Below, piece after piece: positions 15,769 through 17,829 of a DNA stretch of 17,829 bases. The stretch lies in the NCBI GenBank assembly GCA_949289625.1, contig CASEPH010000065.1:1-17829 (forward strand), read 5' to 3'. A model generated the notes under the pieces. It was not told the DNA's origin and made no database searches. It was given only the letters and a program-made list of their open reading frames with translations. The position numbers and the translations under genes are program-made. Positions within the stretch are counted from its first letter, which is position 1; the number at the start of each line of letters is the position of its first letter. The stretch comes from an uncultured Clostridia bacterium. GTDB taxonomy: Bacteria; Bacillota_A; Clostridia; Oscillospirales; Oscillospiraceae.

Positions 15769-15930
15769 CCGATAGCGCTCCACAGTTTGTGGCAGTCCGG
15801 CGGATATTTTCCGACGGCCCAGGCAACCATGGCACAGGCATACCACAGCCCTTCGGCGAAACTCCCTTTCTCCCGGACGGATGCCTGTCCTTGCCCTGGG
15901 ATACTGATGGGCTTCGCGCCTCTATTCGTA
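15769..15930 (-). ncRNA. Lysine riboswitch (L box) aptamer
   Basis: The minus-strand leader shows the conserved L-box blocks in order: AGAGGCGCG (15915-15923), an AGTA loop element, GAGAAAGGGAG, TCGCCGAAG (15851-15859), CTGGGCCGTC, GGACTGCC, a P5 hairpin (15780-15792) and the closing GGAGCGCTATC (15771-15781). This order and spacing match the lysC/asd lysine riboswitches of Bacillus and Thermotoga as I recall them. P1 forms between the ATAG near the 5' end and CTAT at the 3' end. Binding of lysine would favour the downstream terminator hairpin, shutting off the ABC transporter. This is the main evidence that the transporter carries lysine. Confidence 0.92.
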
Positions 15931-15945
15931 GCTTGATCTGATAGT

Positions 15946-15975
15946 ATCTTATCACGCAGTTCCTCGAGCTGTCAA
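15946..15975 (-). promoter_or_regulatory. Sigma-A promoter of the riboswitch-transporter operon
   Basis: A consensus TTGACA (15970-15975) and TAAGAT (15946-15951) are separated by 18 bases on the minus strand. Transcription would start just before the lysine aptamer, giving a leader of about 270 bases before the binding-protein ATG. The remaining 15976-16061 holds nothing I recognise. Confidence 0.8.
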
Positions 15976-16061
15976 GCCTTTTGGGGATTTTTGTATAAAC
16001 ACTACAGAACGCATTTCATTTCTCTCCAAAATCCGGCAAAATCCACAGCCATGTTAATAAT

Positions 16062-16089
16062 GCCCCCGAAAGCACCGACTTTCGGGGGC
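16062..16089 (-). terminator. Terminator of the cysteine-rich protein gene
   Basis: GCCCCCGAAAG (16062-16072) pairs perfectly with CTTTCGGGGGC (16079-16089) around a six-base loop. The stem begins seven bases after the stop codon of the upstream gene and is followed on the minus strand by ATTATTAAC, a weak T-tract. Confidence 0.8.
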
Positions 16090-16096
16090 TTCACCA

Positions 16097-17041
16097 TTAT
16101 CTCCGACGATTTGACATTTGGCAATTGCTGCGATTTTCCGTCCGGCAGGCTACGTCTACGGATTGCTGTGCCGTAGCCAGGGCATTCTGGGCTGCCTCGC
16201 AGGCCGTCTCTCGGCTGCTGGTCTCGCAGCAGCAGTTCTTACCGCCCTGACGGGAATTGCTGCAGATAGTGGTCCCTTCCTGGGTGGGGAAGAAGGCGCT
16301 CACCGGGAACTGCATTTTGGCAAAGGCCTCGCAGGGATTCTCGGGGCAGCCGCAGCTTCCCTCGCAGCACTCCTTGGAGGGGATGCAATAGTCATAGCTG
16401 GGGATCAGGATCTGGGTCTCCCGCTCCAGCCGCACCAGGCTGAACTGTCCCAGCGTCACCTGAAGCTGCCGGCTCATGCCGTTAAACACCAGGTTGTCGT
16501 CAAAGGCAGCCGCCACCTCCGCCGGCAGGTCGCTGTCACTGCAGCAGCAGGGACTCTGAGCGTGGCAGTGGCACAGGTCCTCGATCTTGGCGCAGAGGAT
16601 CACCGGATCCACCGCTTCCACCACGCCGGTGGGTTGCTGCAGCGCCACATCTCCGTTGCTGGTAAAGGTACTGGCGCAGCCCTCGCCGCCATACAGCATC
16701 GCCTGCTTGCTGAAGGTGGCCAGGCCATAGATGGTCACAGGCTTCACGGCGCACAGCACCGCGTCGGCAATGATTCGATAGTAGTACTGGATTCCCACGC
16801 AGTAGTATCCGTTCTGATAGCCCACCGGCTCTACGCACACGCTGGCATACAGCAGTTCAGCAGACCGGGCTTTGACGGATGTAGCGCACTCCAGGGTATT
16901 CTGGCTCTCCGTTGTGAGGTAAACCGGGACATTTTCCATGCAGTCCTGATCCCGGCAGGCATCCATGATCTTCTGAGTGCTGATGCAAACAGCTTCCCGG
17001 ATGTTGCCGAAATCGGAAACAGTATTGATGCAGTCATGCAT
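16097..17041 (-). CDS. Cysteine-rich protein of unknown function, 314 aa
   Basis: I do not recognise a named domain. The protein has 28 cysteines in 314 residues, spread along the chain with clusters SPCCC, KECCEGSCGCPENPC and KNCCC. It begins MHDCINTVSDFGNIREAVC and contains MDACRDQDCMENVPVYLT; similar starts occur, as far as I recall, in uncharacterised proteins of gut clostridia. There is no signal peptide or membrane segment, so it is cytoplasmic or assembles without classic export. The cysteine richness, filament-like beta-prone middle and Arg-rich end (NRRR) would suit a spore-coat or other cross-linked surface layer protein, or a metal-binding protein, but this is speculation. AGGAGG lies eight bases before the ATG. 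It appears to be a single-gene unit with its own terminator. Confidence 0.85.
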   Translation of the reverse strand: MHDCINTVSDFGNIREAVCISTQKIMDACRDQDCMENVPVYLTTESQNTLECATSVKARSAELLYASVCVEPVGYQNGYYCVGIQYYYRIIADAVLCAVKPVTIYGLATFSKQAMLYGGEGCASTFTSNGDVALQQPTGVVEAVDPVILCAKIEDLCHCHAQSPCCCSDSDLPAEVAAAFDDNLVFNGMSRQLQVTLGQFSLVRLERETQILIPSYDYCIPSKECCEGSCGCPENPCEAFAKMQFPVSAFFPTQEGTTICSNSRQGGKNCCCETSSRETACEAAQNALATAQQSVDVACRTENRSNCQMSNRRR

Positions 17042-17070
17042 TGCAATTTCCTCCTAAATAAATGCAAAAT

Positions 17071-17131
17071 AGTGGATCGCTTCCACTGCAGTCTATGTAG
17101 AACGGAAATTTTGGTTCCGATTTCGTCGGAA
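17071..17131 (-). terminator. Weak hairpins in the gap between the RNase M5-like and cysteine-rich genes
   Basis: Two small stems lie in this 130-base gap: TTCCGA/TCGGAA (17115-17120 with 17126-17131) and AGTGGA/TCCACT (17071-17076 with 17082-17087). The latter is followed on the minus strand by ATTTTGCATTTATTT. They may end transcription of the upstream gene. No convincing promoter for the cysteine-rich gene was found here. Confidence 0.3.
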
Positions 17132-17171
17132 ATCCGTGGTTCCATGCATGTCCTGCCATTCCCAGGCTGGT

Positions 17172-17780
17172 TTACGCTTCCGATGGGTCGTCTATTGTTC
17201 TCAGCAGTGCCGTCAGGCCCTGCCGATCCGTCATTAAATTCAGGGCGTCCAAAAAGGCCCCGGTCCCCAGATGGGACGGAAGCTGCAGCTTCCGCTTCAC
17301 CAGTTCCCGACGCTGGGCGCTGTTGTCCCCGCCCATAAGGCCCAGGGCATAGAGATCCTGCCGGGTGATTTCGCTGCCACCCGAGACTTCTCGTTCCTCC
17401 TCCAGAATATGGGCGCCGCTGCGCCGAAGTGCCTCCAAAATGATCTCCGGGGTCATCCCTTCCACCCCCAGGAGCCCCTCCTTGGAGCCCTTGCGTTTTC
17501 TCTTCTCCTTGCCGGGAATATCGGGGATATAGGCATGATACACCCGATCCGGAGGCAGCAGGCCCTTGAGCCTGTTTCGGATCACAAATCCGGCCCCGTC
17601 GCTGTCTGTAAACAGCACAAGGCCCCGTTTCTCCGCCACCTGACGAAGAAATGCAATTTTCTCCCGATCCTTCAGAATTCCGAAGCCACCCGCTTCAATG
17701 ATTGGGGCCTTTACCACCTGGCTCAGGGCGTTTTTGTCATAGCGGCCTTCCACCAAAATTGCCTCCCGCACCTCCACCAT
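17172..17780 (-). CDS. rnmV: TOPRIM-domain protein, RNase M5-like 5S rRNA maturation nuclease
   Basis: A 202-aa protein with an N-terminal TOPRIM domain: the acidic motif ILVEGRYDK (about 8-16, catalytic Glu) and the DxD motif in VLFTDSDGAG (about 55-64). The region after it (YIPDIPGKEKRKRKGSKEGLL, then GVEGMTPEIILEALR) matches the layout of RNase M5, whose C-terminal part is the DUF4093 domain. RNase M5 trims 5S rRNA precursors with ribosomal protein L18 in low-GC Gram-positives. The ATG shares one base with the stop of the preceding gene (TGATG) and has GGAGG nine bases upstream. The family call is good; the exact RNA substrate is inferred. Confidence 0.85.
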   Translation of the reverse strand: MVEVREAILVEGRYDKNALSQVVKAPIIEAGGFGILKDREKIAFLRQVAEKRGLVLFTDSDGAGFVIRNRLKGLLPPDRVYHAYIPDIPGKEKRKRKGSKEGLLGVEGMTPEIILEALRRSGAHILEEEREVSGGSEITRQDLYALGLMGGDNSAQRRELVKRKLQLPSHLGTGAFLDALNLMTDRQGLTALLRTIDDPSEA

Positions 17781-17829
17781 CAGCGGGTCCCTCCACAGGC
17801 CTGGGCCAGCTCCAGAACCATCATCTCCA
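17780..17829 (-). CDS. C-terminal end of an upstream gene, cut by the window edge
   Basis: The last 15 codons of a reading frame are visible, ending MMVLELAQACGGTR and a TGA that shares its A with the RNase M5-like start codon. The tight stop-start overlap makes it a likely real, co-transcribed gene. Too little remains to identify it. In Bacillus the gene order near rnmV includes tatD and yabE, but nothing here tests that. Confidence 0.5.
   Translation of the reverse strand, partial: EMMVLELAQACGGTR

Overview
The window reads as a stretch of chromosome from a GC-rich Clostridia-type Firmicute, probably Oscillospiraceae/Ruminococcaceae-like. This is inferred from strong AGGAGG-type ribosome binding sites, sigma-A-like promoters, an RNase M5-like gene, an mltG-U32 gene pair and a lysine riboswitch. 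Every convincing gene is on the minus strand, so transcription runs from high to low coordinates. The long plus-strand ORFs are shadows of these genes.

Right to left: 17.8-16.0 kb holds the last codons of an unidentified gene, a coupled TOPRIM/RNase M5-like gene, and a cysteine-rich protein of unknown function followed by a strong hairpin. From 15.98 to 13.0 kb lies a transport operon: promoter, lysine riboswitch with a terminator hairpin, lipoprotein substrate-binding protein, permease, ATPase and terminator. The riboswitch points to lysine as the cargo. From 12.96 to 7.6 kb a good promoter drives a tightly packed six-gene run: TagA/WecG-type glycosyltransferase, thymidylate kinase-like protein, DJ-1/PfpI protein, 5-formyl-THF cyclo-ligase, MltG with very acidic extensions, and a U32 (TrhP-like) tRNA hydroxylation protein. 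It ends in a hairpin.

From 7.55 to 3.12 kb is carAB (carbamoyl phosphate synthase) with its own promoter and a terminator-like hairpin. Next come two GMP synthase genes in tandem: a full-length guaA (GATase, ATP-pyrophosphatase and dimerisation domains) and a second copy that lacks the glutamine amidotransferase domain.

The 3' end of the short guaA copy carries GAGTGGGA, the motif used as attachment site by guaA-targeting integrative elements such as the Tn5801 family. Beyond it the sequence becomes visibly AT-rich and contains a terminator with two competing hairpins, three copies of TGTTGCAAAA, and a 59-residue gene of a type I associate with clostridial conjugative elements. The first ~510 bases are therefore best read as the end of an integrated mobile element whose body lies outside the window.

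The points most worth following are the element junction, the GATase-less guaA paralogue (and the changed last residue of the full-length one), the lysine riboswitch and transporter, the 28-cysteine protein, and the acidic repeat tract of MltG.
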